A DNA stretch of 64,000 nt, from the NCBI GenBank assembly GCA_046349515.1, contig JAXMCE010000008.1:105082-169081 (forward strand), given 5' to 3'. The stretch is from JBGPGW01 sp046349515. Its GTDB lineage: Bacteria > Pseudomonadota > Alphaproteobacteria > CADEGL01. A program made the translations under genes and the position numbers. Shown here one piece after another: positions 37,440 to 45,827 of the stretch; position 1 is the stretch's first letter, and each line of letters opens with the position of its first letter. The notes under the pieces are model-generated. The model saw only the letters and a program-made list of their open reading frames with translations, had not been told where the DNA came from and made no database searches.

Positions 37440-38633
37440 CTAACGCTCCACGAGCGCGATGCGGCGGTTGTAGAGGTTCATGCCGGCCGCGATGCTGAGG
37501 CTGATGGCGAGATACACGGCCATGATGATCGAGATGCACTCGATCGCCTGGCCGGTCTGGTTCAAGGTCGTGTTCGCGACCGAGACGAGGTCCGGATAGC
37601 CGATCGCGACCGCGAGCGAGCTGTTCTTGGTGAGGTTCAAATACTGGCTCGTCATGGGCGGAATGATGACGCGAAGCGCCTGAGGCAGAAGGACGAGCCG
37701 CAACACGAGACCGCGCCGCAGGCCGAGCGCGCCGGCCGCTTCCGTCTGGCCCCAGGGGACAGCCAGGATTCCCGCGCGCACGATCTCGGCGATGAAGCTC
37801 GCCGTGTAGGTCACGAGACCCAAGAGGAGCGCCATGAACTCGGGCGTCACGGCCGCCCCGCCCTCGAAGCCGAGATCGGCCTCGTGCGGCAGGTCGAAGG
37901 CGAGCGGCGCGCCGAAGGCAAGCCAGGCGAGGATGGGCAGGCCGATGATGGCCGCAAGGCTCGGCAGGAAGACAGGCATGCGCTGCCCGGTCTCGCTCTG
38001 GCGCCGGCGCGACCAGCGCGCGAAGACCCAGGACGCAACAAGGCCCAGAAGGAAGGCGACACCCATCGCACCGAAGGCCGGCGAGGACTCGGGCACGGGA
38101 TAACGCAGCCCCTCCCGGTTGAGGAAGATCGAGGGACCGAATGTGATCGACTGGTCCGGCGCCGGCAGCAGGTTGCTCAGCGTCGCGTACCAGAAGAACA
38201 GCTGCAAGAGGAGCGGGATGTTCCGGAGCGTCTCGACATAGACGCTCGCGAGCTTGGCCACGATCCAGTTGCGCGAAAGGCGCGCGATCCCGATGAGCGT
38301 GCCGAGCGCCGTCGCGAGCACGATTCCGATGACGGCGACGCGGATGGTGTTGAGAAGGCCGACGAGGAAGGCCAGGCCGTAGCTATCGGCCGCATCGAAG
38401 GGAATAAGGGATTCGCCGATGAAGAACCCGGCCTCGTCGTCGAGGAAGCCGTAGCCCGTGCGGATCTGGCGCTGTTCGAGATTGGCGAGCGTGTTCGAGA
38501 CAAGATAGACGCCGAGCGCCACGACGCCCGCGATGAGCAGGATCTGGTACAGAATCGCGCGGATGCGCGGGTCGTTCCACGGCAGAGGTCTGCTCGGGCG
38601 GGGCCCGGACCTTGGCTCACCGCGATCGGTCAC
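37440..38633 (-). CDS. aapQ: General L-amino-acid ABC transporter permease AapQ
   Basis: 397 residues from GTG 38633 (VTDRGEPRSG), preceded by GGGGA; an ATG at 38753 would run into the aapJ end and stem-loop, so the GTG is preferred. Typical marks are ETLRNIPLLLQLFFWY and the EAA loop QTEAAGALGLRRGLVLRLVL. The long periplasmic region (GRRQ-type insert near 190-270) fits AapQ. It lies downstream of the stem-loop at 38667-38694 and is two bases from aapM. Confidence 0.93.
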   Translation of the reverse strand: MTDRGEPRSGPRPSRPLPWNDPRIRAILYQILLIAGVVALGVYLVSNTLANLEQRQIRTGYGFLDDEAGFFIGESLIPFDAADSYGLAFLVGLLNTIRVAVIGIVLATALGTLIGIARLSRNWIVAKLASVYVETLRNIPLLLQLFFWYATLSNLLPAPDQSITFGPSIFLNREGLRYPVPESSPAFGAMGVAFLLGLVASWVFARWSRRRQSETGQRMPVFLPSLAAIIGLPILAWLAFGAPLAFDLPHEADLGFEGGAAVTPEFMALLLGLVTYTASFIAEIVRAGILAVPWGQTEAAGALGLRRGLVLRLVLLPQALRVIIPPMTSQYLNLTKNSSLAVAIGYPDLVSVANTTLNQTGQAIECISIIMAVYLAISLSIAAGMNLYNRRIALVER

Positions 38634-38666
38634 GTAGGGATTCCCCGAAATGTCGACAATGCGAAG

Positions 38667-38694
38667 CCGCCGCCCGGCCGAAACCGGGCGGCGG
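38667..38694 (-). terminator. Stem-loop between aapJ and aapQ
   Basis: Perfect 11-bp inverted repeat CCGCCGCCCGG (38667-38677) and CCGGGCGGCGG (38684-38694), loop of six bases, directly after the aapJ stop (38704). No T-run follows on the minus strand. Such hairpins after a binding-protein gene usually stabilise its mRNA or partly terminate, giving more binding protein than permease; that role is inferred. Confidence 0.6.
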
Positions 38695-38703
38695 TTCCAC
38701 GCC

Positions 38704-39732
38704 CTAGCGGATGGGCATTCCGTACATGAGCCCGCCGTCCTTCCACGAGGCATTGAGGCCTCGCGCGAGGCGCAGCGGAGTCTTCTGGCCGACGTTGCGC
38801 TCGAAGATCTCGCCGTAATTCCCGACGGCTTTCACCATGTGGTAGACCCAAGCGTTGTCGACGCCGAGCTTCTGGCCCATGTCGCCCGTGACGCCCAGGA
38901 CGCGCTGTACGTTCGGGTCCTGGGAGCCCTTCATCTGATCGACGTTCTGCGAGGTGATGCCCATGTCCTCCGCCTCGAGGAGGGCGTAGACCACCCACTT
39001 CACGATCGTGAACCACTCCTCGTCGCCACGGCGCACGGCCGGGCCCAAGGGCTCCTTCGAGATGAGCTCGGGCAGGATGACGTAGTCGTCCGGCTTCGGC
39101 GCGTCCTTGGCGCGGATCGAGGCGAGGCCCGAGGCGTCCGTCGTGTAGGCCTTGCAGCGTCCGCCGAAGAACGCGACCTTCGATTCCTCGAGCTGCTCGA
39201 AGACCACGGGCTTGATGTTGAGCTTGTTGGCGCGAGAGAAGTCCGCGAGGTTGAGCTCGGTCGTCGTTCCCGTCTGCACGCAGACGGTGGCTCCCTTCAA
39301 TTCCTTGGCGCTTTTGATCTTGAGCGACTTCGGCACCATGAAGCCCTGGCCGTCATAGTACGTAACGCCGGTGAACATCATGCCGAGCGAGGCATCACGC
39401 ACGAGCGTCCAGGTCGTGTTGCGCGAAAGCACGTCGACCTCGCCCGAGGTGAGCGCCGTGAAGCGCTGCTGGGCGTTCAAGGGCGTGAACTTGACCGCGT
39501 TCGCATCGTTGAAGAGCGCCACCGCGATGGCCCGGCAAATGTCGACGTCGAGGCCGGTCCAGTTGCCCTGGCTGTCGGGGATCGAGAACCCGGCGAGCGC
39601 CGTGTTGACCCCGCACTGGATGAAGCCCTTCTGCTTGATGGCATTGAGCGTGGCCCCTGCGTGCGCCGGGCCCGCAAGACCAAAAGCGCCCATCACGGCG
39701 GCGATGGCCGCCAGCACAAAACGATGTCGCAT
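38704..39732 (-). CDS. aapJ: General L-amino-acid-binding periplasmic protein AapJ
   Basis: 342 residues from ATG 39732, which has GGGGAGA eight bases upstream; a GTG six bases earlier is too close to that site. A signal peptide (FVLAAIAAVMGAFGLAGPAHA) precedes a type 3 solute-binding fold: GVNTALAGFSIPDSQGNWTG, GLDVDICRAIAVALF, and SRNTTWTLVRD are AapJ-typical, the first shown in part. It delivers amino acids to AapQM. First gene of the aap operon, divergent from metC across about 160 bases. Confidence 0.95.
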   Translation of the reverse strand: MRHRFVLAAIAAVMGAFGLAGPAHAGATLNAIKQKGFIQCGVNTALAGFSIPDSQGNWTGLDVDICRAIAVALFNDANAVKFTPLNAQQRFTALTSGEVDVLSRNTTWTLVRDASLGMMFTGVTYYDGQGFMVPKSLKIKSAKELKGATVCVQTGTTTELNLADFSRANKLNIKPVVFEQLEESKVAFFGGRCKAYTTDASGLASIRAKDAPKPDDYVILPELISKEPLGPAVRRGDEEWFTIVKWVVYALLEAEDMGITSQNVDQMKGSQDPNVQRVLGVTGDMGQKLGVDNAWVYHMVKAVGNYGEIFERNVGQKTPLRLARGLNASWKDGGLMYGMPIR

Positions 39733-39793
39733 CGACACGTCTCCCCAATGGTGGACGGAGCACCCGGAATCGGGTCAGCCCGTTGTTGCAAGA

Positions 39794-39822
39794 ATCTTAT
39801 CGGCCTTGCGACAATCGGGCAA
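39794..39822 (-). promoter_or_regulatory. Candidate aapJ promoter
   Basis: On the minus strand a -35-like TTGCCC (39822-39817) and a -10-like TAAGAT (39799-39794) are separated by exactly 17 bases, about 60 bases upstream of the aapJ start. It matches a sigma-70-type promoter only moderately. No operator or sigma-54 site was evident. Confidence 0.4.
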
Positions 39823-39892
39823 CCAATGCCCTGACCATGGGGCAGAATGCGCACCAACCGCCCCAGGCCGGCCCAAAGGACCGAGAACATCC

Positions 39893-41080
39893 ATGAAACC
39901 GATCCGGAAAGACTTGAAGGAAGCCACCATCATCGCCCATGCGGGGCGCGATCCCTCGGGCAATCACGGGATCGTCAACCCGCCCGTCTACCATGCCTCG
40001 ACGATCCTTTTCCCCTCGGTCGAGGCCATGGAGCAGTCAGGCAAGACCCCCTATGAGGGCATCCGCTACGGCCGCTACGGCACCCCCACCACCTTCGCCT
40101 TCGAGGAGGCGGTGGCGGCCTTGGACGGGGCGGACCGGGCGGTCCAGCTCTCCTCGGGCCAGGCCGCGATCTCGGTGGCGCTCCTCGCGTTCTTGAAGAC
40201 GGGCGACCACCTGCTCATCGTCGACACCTGCTACGGCCCCGCGCGGCGCTTCTGCGAGCAGTTCCTGAAGCCCATGGGCATCGAGGTCACCTACTACGAC
40301 CCGCTCATCGGCGCCGGCATCGCGAAGCTCATGCGCCCCAACACCAAGGTCGTCTATCTCGAATCGCCCGGCTCGATCACCTTCGATGTCCAGGACGTGC
40401 CGGCGATCGCGGCAGAGGCCAGGAAGAAAGGAGCCAAGGTGCTCCTCGACAACACCTGGGCGTCGGGCTTCTTCTTCAAGCCGTATCAGCACGGCATCGA
40501 CGTCGCGATCTACGCGGCGACGAAGTACATCGTCGGCCACTCGGACGCGATGCTGGGCGTCGTCACCATGCGGTCCGACGATTTCTACGCCATCAAGCAC
40601 AGCGCCATGCTGCTCGGCAACACGGCCGGGCCGGACGACGTGTATCTCGGGCTCCGGGGCCTCCGTACCATCGGCGTCCGCATGCGCCAGCACCATGAGA
40701 ACGGCCTCACCCTCGCGCGCTGGTTGCAGGACCGGCCGGAGGTCGCGCGCGTCATGCATCCGGGCCTGCCGAACGACCCGGGCCACACGCTGTGGAAGCG
40801 CGACTTCACCGGCGCCTCGGGTCTCTTCAGCATTCTCTTGAAACCCTTCCCCAAGCCCGCGGTCAGCGCCATGCTCGACAAGATGGAGCTCTTCGGCATG
40901 GGGTTCAGCTGGGGCGGGTTCGAAAGCCTCATCGTGCCCGAGCCCGTCGCCCATCTCCGCTCGGCGACCCCGTGGACGGACGACGACTCGATCCTCCGCC
41001 TCCACGCGGGGCTCGAGGACACGGACGACCTCATCAAGGATTTGGAGAAGGGCTTCGCGCGCCTCCGCGCCGCGACCTGA
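39893..41080 (+). CDS. metC: Cystathionine beta-lyase
   Basis: 395 residues from ATG 39893, preceded by AAAGGA; an in-frame extension upstream overlaps aapJ antisense and was rejected. Cys/Met-metabolism PLP enzyme: Lys211 in YAATKYIVGHSD forms the Schiff base, and the YGRYGTPTT and SSGQAAIS loops bind PLP. The C-terminal FSWGGFESL pattern is typical of alphaproteobacterial MetC. It cleaves cystathionine to homocysteine, pyruvate and ammonia. hisI follows after 6 bases. Confidence 0.9.
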   Translation: MKPIRKDLKEATIIAHAGRDPSGNHGIVNPPVYHASTILFPSVEAMEQSGKTPYEGIRYGRYGTPTTFAFEEAVAALDGADRAVQLSSGQAAISVALLAFLKTGDHLLIVDTCYGPARRFCEQFLKPMGIEVTYYDPLIGAGIAKLMRPNTKVVYLESPGSITFDVQDVPAIAAEARKKGAKVLLDNTWASGFFFKPYQHGIDVAIYAATKYIVGHSDAMLGVVTMRSDDFYAIKHSAMLLGNTAGPDDVYLGLRGLRTIGVRMRQHHENGLTLARWLQDRPEVARVMHPGLPNDPGHTLWKRDFTGASGLFSILLKPFPKPAVSAMLDKMELFGMGFSWGGFESLIVPEPVAHLRSATPWTDDDSILRLHAGLEDTDDLIKDLEKGFARLRAAT

Positions 41081-41086
41081 GATCCC

Positions 41087-41509
41087 ATGGCCGAGAGCAC
41101 GCCCAAGACCGTCCCCGCCGCGACCATTGATGCGGCCGTCGCCCGCTTGAGTTTCGATTCGAACGGGCTCATCCCGGCGATCGCGCAGCAGCACGACACG
41201 GGCGAGGTGCTGATGATGGCGTGGATGAACCGCGCGGCGGTCGAGGAGACGCTCCGGACCGGCCAGGTCTGCTACTGGTCGCGGAGCCGCAAGGCGCTGT
41301 GGCGCAAGGGCGAGAGCTCCGGCCAGCGCCAGGCCCTCGTCGAATTCCGCTTCGACTGCGACAACGACACGGTGCTGCTCCTCGTCGACCAGACGGGCGT
41401 GGCTTGCCACACGGGGCGACGCAATTGCTTCTTCAACGCCGTCCGCGGCGGCAAGGTGGAAATCATCGCGGACGTCGAGATCGATCCCGAACTGCTTTAC
41501 GAGAAGTGA
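41087..41509 (+). CDS. hisI: Phosphoribosyl-AMP cyclohydrolase
   Basis: 140 residues, standard for stand-alone HisI. LSFDSNGLIPAIAQQHDTGEVLMMAWMN opens the enzyme (given in part: GLIPAIAQ, EVLMMAWMN). The metal/catalytic motif CDNDTVLLLVDQTGVACHTG contains the conserved Cys and Asp residues binding Zn2+ and Mg2+. It opens the adenine ring of PR-AMP in histidine synthesis. No other his gene is near, common in alphaproteobacteria. It is coupled to the upstream metC and overlaps the downstream CAP-domain gene. Confidence 0.93.
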   Translation: MAESTPKTVPAATIDAAVARLSFDSNGLIPAIAQQHDTGEVLMMAWMNRAAVEETLRTGQVCYWSRSRKALWRKGESSGQRQALVEFRFDCDNDTVLLLVDQTGVACHTGRRNCFFNAVRGGKVEIIADVEIDPELLYEK

Positions 41510-42003
41510 CCCAGAGGCGGGCGCGGCCGGCCCATCGATGGCGTGCCTCGGCGATGCTGGCCGTGGTCCTGTCCTTTGCCCTTCCGTGCATCGCGTCCGC
41601 CGCGGAGGATGCAGCCGCGACAGCGCTCCTCGCCCGCGTCAACAGCGCGCGTGCGCAGGCGAAACTTCCGCCGCTCGCGTTGAACGTGCGTCTCGCGGAA
41701 GCGGCGCAAGCCCATGCCGAGGACATGGCGGCGATGGGACGGTTGAGCCACGAGGGCAGCGACGGTGCCGCGCTCGATGTGCGCCTCGCGCGCGCGGGCT
41801 ACCGCTACCGGTTCGCGGCCGAGAACGTCGCCGCGGGCCTCGTCGATCCCGCGCGCACGGTCGAGCAATGGATGGCGAGTCCCGGCCATCGCAGGAACAT
41901 CCTTGCGCGCGAGGCAAGCGAGGCCGGTATCGGCTACGTCGAGCCGCCGCAAGGCGCGCCCTATCGCGCCTACTGGGTCCTCATCCTCGCCCGGCCCCTT
42001 TGA
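41506..42003 (+). CDS. Secreted CAP/SCP-domain protein
   Basis: 165 residues from GTG 41506, which overlaps the hisI stop as GTGA and supplies a basic n-region (RRARPAHRWR) before the hydrophobic MLAVVLSFALPCIASA; ATG 41554 is the alternative start. The CAP domain follows: LLARVNSARAQAKLPPL, the His motif HAEDMAAMGRLSHEG, AENVAAG, and SPGHRRNIL. CAP proteins are extracytoplasmic, sometimes lipid- or metal-binding; the exact role is unknown. The 3' end overlaps the convergent TPR gene by 23 bases. Confidence 0.85.
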   Translation: MTQRRARPAHRWRASAMLAVVLSFALPCIASAAEDAAATALLARVNSARAQAKLPPLALNVRLAEAAQAHAEDMAAMGRLSHEGSDGAALDVRLARAGYRYRFAAENVAAGLVDPARTVEQWMASPGHRRNILAREASEAGIGYVEPPQGAPYRAYWVLILARPL

Positions 42004-43309
42004 GCCAGGCGACCTCACGCGCGACTTCCAACCACGCCTCTTCCTGCGGCGTCAGGGGACGAGCACCGACGCGCCGCATGACGGCGGCATTTGCCTTGTC
42101 GCGCTGGCCGCTCCGCGCAAGCGCCACGATCCAGGTCTGGGCCAGCACGTCGTTCTGCGCGTCGCTCCCGCCGATGCGTCCTGCCTCGTCCATCACCGGC
42201 GCCATGACGGACGCCGCGCGCGCGTGATCGCCCGTGGCCGAGGCAAGGCAGCCTTCGGCAAGCGGCACGCCGATTCCGAGCCAGTGGCGTGCGGCGTCGC
42301 CTGATGCGGCTTGCCCTCGGGCGCGCATCGCTGCCAGGACTTGGCGCGCTTCTCTCTCGCGCCCGCCTCGCGCCAGCGCATAGACGTAATGACAGGCAAG
42401 GAAGGGGAAGACGGCCTCCTGGCCGACGGCCTCGGCGCGCGGCACCACGGCCGCCCAGGCCGCATTATCGCTCGCGCCCACGAGATCGAGCCGCCAGAGA
42501 AGCGAGATCGCATCCGTGTGGGTGAACATGTCGTCGAGCCGGTCGACCCAGAGCCGCTCGGCGAAAAGTGCGCGCACGCGCGCGAGATCGAGCGCGGCCA
42601 GGTGGAAGAGCGCCGCATGCCACCAGAGATGGACGCGGATGCCGAAGTCATGGGCCTCCCAAGCCGGTGCCGCGCGGCCGAGCCGGGCGATTCCCTCCGC
42701 CATGCGGCCCGTGTTCACATAGATGTGGGCGAGCGCGTGGTCGGCCCAAGGCGTGTCGGGGTCGAGGGCGAGAGCGCGTTCGGCGATCTCCTCGCCACCG
42801 CTGCGGTCGCCCGCCAACTCGTGGGCGAAGGCGTGCATGGCGAGGAAGTCGGACGAGTCCCTATTGGCCTCGGCCAGGCGATCCATGAAGGCGCGGTGGC
42901 GCTCGGGGTCGGGCGCCTCGAAGTAGAGGAACTCGCCCACCTTGGCCGCGATGAGATCGCGCGGCCAGGCATAGGCGGCGAGGATCGCCTTCGCGCGCGC
43001 GAAATCGGAACGCGACCACGCTTCCGCCACCTCGAGCAAGCTGCGCTCGCGGTCGTTGAGCGTCGCCGCGCGGGCACGCGCGAGAAACGGCCGCGCGCTT
43101 TTCTCGATCACGGAGGCGTTCTGCGAGAAGGTGAAGAGAAGGGCCGCGTGGATCTGGAGGAGGCCGCAATCGGGATGGGCCTCGGCCGCCGTGATGACGG
43201 CATCGAGGCCGGGCGCGTAGTTCGGCAAGCCGCAGGCGAAATGGTTGATCGCGTCCATCGCCGCCGGGGAGTCGGTCGAGACAGGGAGGCCGCGATGGTC
43301 CGTTCTCAT
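41981..43309 (-). CDS. TPR-repeat protein (TTC38-like)
   Basis: 442 residues from ATG 43309, which follows a strong AGGAGG site. All-helical with tetratricopeptide-like pairs: LLQIHAALLFTFSQNA, ERALALDPDTPWADHALAHIY, RVHLWWHAALFHLAALD. The HxxAFAHEL and HALAHIYVNTGR patterns are those of the TTC38 family of conserved TPR proteins, for which no biochemical role is settled. No signal peptide, so cytoplasmic. It overlaps the CAP-domain gene end to end by 23 bases. Confidence 0.82.
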   Translation of the reverse strand: MRTDHRGLPVSTDSPAAMDAINHFACGLPNYAPGLDAVITAAEAHPDCGLLQIHAALLFTFSQNASVIEKSARPFLARARAATLNDRERSLLEVAEAWSRSDFARAKAILAAYAWPRDLIAAKVGEFLYFEAPDPERHRAFMDRLAEANRDSSDFLAMHAFAHELAGDRSGGEEIAERALALDPDTPWADHALAHIYVNTGRMAEGIARLGRAAPAWEAHDFGIRVHLWWHAALFHLAALDLARVRALFAERLWVDRLDDMFTHTDAISLLWRLDLVGASDNAAWAAVVPRAEAVGQEAVFPFLACHYVYALARGGREREARQVLAAMRARGQAASGDAARHWLGIGVPLAEGCLASATGDHARAASVMAPVMDEAGRIGGSDAQNDVLAQTWIVALARSGQRDKANAAVMRRVGARPLTPQEEAWLEVAREVAWLKGAGRG

Positions 43310-43328
43310 GACGGCCTCCTCGATTCCT

Positions 43329-43850
43329 TTATGGCGCGCGCACCGTATCGGGGGCCGATTGGAGCGCGTCGCGCAAGGCCTGGTCCGCGACGCCGTCGAC
43401 CGGAATGTTCGCATCCGCCTGGAAGCGCTGGATCGCCGCCTTCGTGCCCGCGCCCGCCTTGCCGTCGATCGTGCCCTTGTAGTAACCGCGATTCTTCAAG
43501 CCCTGCTGGATCTCGAGGATGAGCGCGCGCTCGGGCGTCGTTCCCTTGGCGTAGACCTTGGGCAGCGCGAAGTTCAAGTGATCGAGCAAATCCTGGCTCG
43601 GGCAGCCGTCGATCGAGAGCCTCGCATCGCGCTGGTACTGGCGGATCGCTCCCTGAGTCGCCCCATCGAGCTTGCCCGCCGTGTTGCCCGGGCGGTAGCC
43701 GTGAATCTGGAGCGCCTGCTGCACGCCCACGAGGTACTCGCGGGCCATCTCGTCCGCGACGCGCGGACAGGCGGCATGCGCGGCGCCGTTGAGGACGCCG
43801 AGCACGAGGACGATGCCGGCCGCACGGCCCGCCAGCCTCAATGCGATCAT
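43329..43850 (-). CDS. Secreted protein with two peptidoglycan-binding domains
   Basis: 173 residues from ATG 43850, which gives a clean signal peptide (MIALRLAGRAAGIVLVLGVLNGAAHA) and has GAGGGAGA upstream; ATG 43895 with GGGGAG is an alternative adding 15 residues. Two PG_binding_1 repeats: VQQALQIHGYRPGNTAGKLDG...AIRQYQRD and IQQGLKNRGYYKGTIDGKAG...AIQRFQAD. It likely attaches to murein in the periplasm; no catalytic domain is present. The TPR gene starts 20 bases downstream on the same strand. Confidence 0.87.
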   Translation of the reverse strand: MIALRLAGRAAGIVLVLGVLNGAAHAACPRVADEMAREYLVGVQQALQIHGYRPGNTAGKLDGATQGAIRQYQRDARLSIDGCPSQDLLDHLNFALPKVYAKGTTPERALILEIQQGLKNRGYYKGTIDGKAGAGTKAAIQRFQADANIPVDGVADQALRDALQSAPDTVRAP

Positions 43851-44069
43851 CCCTTCTCTCCCTCGCTGTGACGGATCGTCGGGCTGCGCGTCCATCGTTT
43901 TCTCCCCGCGATCGGTGCCGCGAGTGTAACACCGGCCCAAGCGCCCACGCCGTGCTGACGGTATTAAATTTATGTCATCGCCCGGTGATGCGCGCTGGAC
44001 TGGCCTGGCCGCTTGGCGCGAGTATCGAACGTCACCATTCAATCAGCCCGCGACAATCGGGAGGCCATC

Positions 44070-44987
44070 ATGGGACTGCTCGACGGCAAGGTCGTTCTCG
44101 TCACGGGTGCCAGCCGCGGAATCGGGCGCGGCATCGTCCTTGGCGCCGCCGCGGAGGGCGCCACCGTCATCGCGAGCGCCCGCACCATGCGCGCGGCCGA
44201 TGCGCCGCGCGTGCCCGGGAGCGACACGCGTCTGCCGGGCTCGCTTGAGGAGACAGTTGCCGCCGCGCGCGCCTTGGGCGCCGAGGCCCACGCCATTCCG
44301 TGCGACCTGACGAAGGACAGCGACATCGAGCGGCTCATCGCCCAGGCGACCCAGCGCTGCGGCCGGATCGACGTTCTCGTCAACAACGCCATGGTCCTCG
44401 GGCGCATCGCGGGCACGATCACCGAGCTTCCCCTCGAACGCTGGGACGCGCTCCAGAGCGTGGGCGCACGCTCGGCCTACGCGGTCACGCGCACGGCGGC
44501 GCCGCACATGATGCGCGCGAAGCGCGGCCTCGTCGTCAACATCTCCTCGGCCTGCGCCGCGATCCACGGCTACAGCGTGGCGTTCTGCGTGATGTGCGCG
44601 GCGATCGATCGCCTGGCGCAGGGCTTCGCCCATGATCTCCGCCCGCACAACGTGGCGGCGGTGTCGCTGTGGCCCAATTTCGTGCGGACCGAGCGCATCT
44701 TCCTCGAAGCGGGCGGCCAGGAGACGGGCTACGGCCTCGGCACCAGCGTCGATCCGAAGACGGCAGCCGACTCGCCCGAGCTGCAGGGCCTCGCCATCGC
44801 GCATCTCGCTGCCGATCCGCAGCTCATGGCGCTCTCGGGGAGAGTCCTCGTCGTCTCGGACCTTGCCGAGCGCTACGGCTTCACGGACATCGACGGGCGC
44901 ACGCCACGCACGATCATGCGCGTCGAGCAGCTCCGGCGCGAGAACGGCTCGATCGCGCCCCTCGCCTACCGCGAGGCGCCTCAGTAG
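44070..44987 (+). CDS. SDR-family protein with replaced catalytic Tyr and Lys
   Basis: 305 residues from ATG 44070, preceded by GGGAGG. The cofactor motif VTGASRGIGRG (11-21) and NNAMVL are intact, but where Y-x3-K is expected the sequence reads F172-CVM-C176. The overall layout, with the C-terminal extension after ADPQLMALSGRVLVVSDLAERYGF, resembles DHRS1-type SDRs. It may bind NAD(P) without the classical proton relay. Three-prime end overlaps the convergent SDR gene by 7 bases. Confidence 0.87.
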   Translation: MGLLDGKVVLVTGASRGIGRGIVLGAAAEGATVIASARTMRAADAPRVPGSDTRLPGSLEETVAAARALGAEAHAIPCDLTKDSDIERLIAQATQRCGRIDVLVNNAMVLGRIAGTITELPLERWDALQSVGARSAYAVTRTAAPHMMRAKRGLVVNISSACAAIHGYSVAFCVMCAAIDRLAQGFAHDLRPHNVAAVSLWPNFVRTERIFLEAGGQETGYGLGTSVDPKTAADSPELQGLAIAHLAADPQLMALSGRVLVVSDLAERYGFTDIDGRTPRTIMRVEQLRRENGSIAPLAYREAPQ

Positions 44988-45733
44988 GTCGAGCGGCCGC
45001 CCGAGATGTCGAAGACGCCGCCCGCCTCGTAGGAGCAGTCCTCGGACGCGATCCAGGCCACGAGGTTGGCCACTTCCTCGACGCGCCCGTAGCGCCCGAC
45101 CGGCGTGCGGCCGAGCGCGAATTCCCGGTACGCGGGCCCGAGATGGACGGTCATCTCCGTGTCGATGTTGGCGGGCGTTATGCAGTTGATGAGGACGCCC
45201 GTGTTGGCGTATTCGCGCCCGAGCGCTTTCGTCATGCCGATGACGCCCGCCTTGGCCGCCGTGTAGGCCGGCATCATCATCGAGCCCTCCTTGCCGGAGG
45301 TCGAGGCGATGTTGATGATCCGCCCGTACTTGCGGCCGAGCATGCCGGGGAGTGCCGCGCGCATGCAGTAGAACGTGCCGGTCATGAGCACGTCGATGCA
45401 GTCCTGCCACTCCTTGTTCGTGTGCTCGTGGCTCGGCTTCCTGGGTCCCAAGATGCCCGCGTTGTTGACGAGGATGTCGACCTTCCCCCATTTCGATTCG
45501 ACGCCACGTATGGCTGCGTCGATCGCATCCGATTTCGTCACGTCGACGGCGGCGATATGAGTCTCGCCGTGGTTGCCCAAGGCCTTCGAGGCCCGCTCGA
45601 GCTCGGCCTGCTTCAGATCCCAGAGGCTGACCTTGGCCCCCGATTGGAGAAGCTTTTCCGCGACGCCGTAGCCGATGCCGCGCGCGGCGCCGGTGACGAC
45701 GGCCGTACGGCCTTTGAAATCGTAGGTGTTCAT
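44981..45733 (-). CDS. SDR-family 3-oxoacyl-ACP reductase-like oxidoreductase
   Basis: 250 residues from ATG 45733. Classical SDR: VVTGAARGIGYGVAE cofactor loop, NNAGILG, catalytic Ser in NIASTSGKEGS and Y-x3-K in YTAAKAG, plus the C-terminal VGRYGRVEEVANLVAW and FDISGG. It is likely a sugar, steroid or acyl ketoreductase; the substrate is not defined. It is catalytically complete, in contrast to the convergent SDR at 44070-44987, which shares no obvious close similarity. It follows an amidase gene on the same strand. Confidence 0.9.
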   Translation of the reverse strand: MNTYDFKGRTAVVTGAARGIGYGVAEKLLQSGAKVSLWDLKQAELERASKALGNHGETHIAAVDVTKSDAIDAAIRGVESKWGKVDILVNNAGILGPRKPSHEHTNKEWQDCIDVLMTGTFYCMRAALPGMLGRKYGRIINIASTSGKEGSMMMPAYTAAKAGVIGMTKALGREYANTGVLINCITPANIDTEMTVHLGPAYREFALGRTPVGRYGRVEEVANLVAWIASEDCSYEAGGVFDISGGRSTY

Positions 45734-45827
45734 CGCTCTCTTTTCCGCGTTGGTGAAGGTGTCTCGCCCGTACACCTACACCGGGGCGAGGGACAGGCCA
45801 ATATCCTTGGGGCGAGACAGCGCGGGG

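Noticed and set aside
43895..44069. Upstream extension of the SDR frame and the peptidoglycan-binding protein frame into the divergent gap
   Set aside because: Both longer frames lack ribosome sites, and the chosen starts have GGGAGG and GAGGGAGA; the gap is better read as a divergent promoter region.
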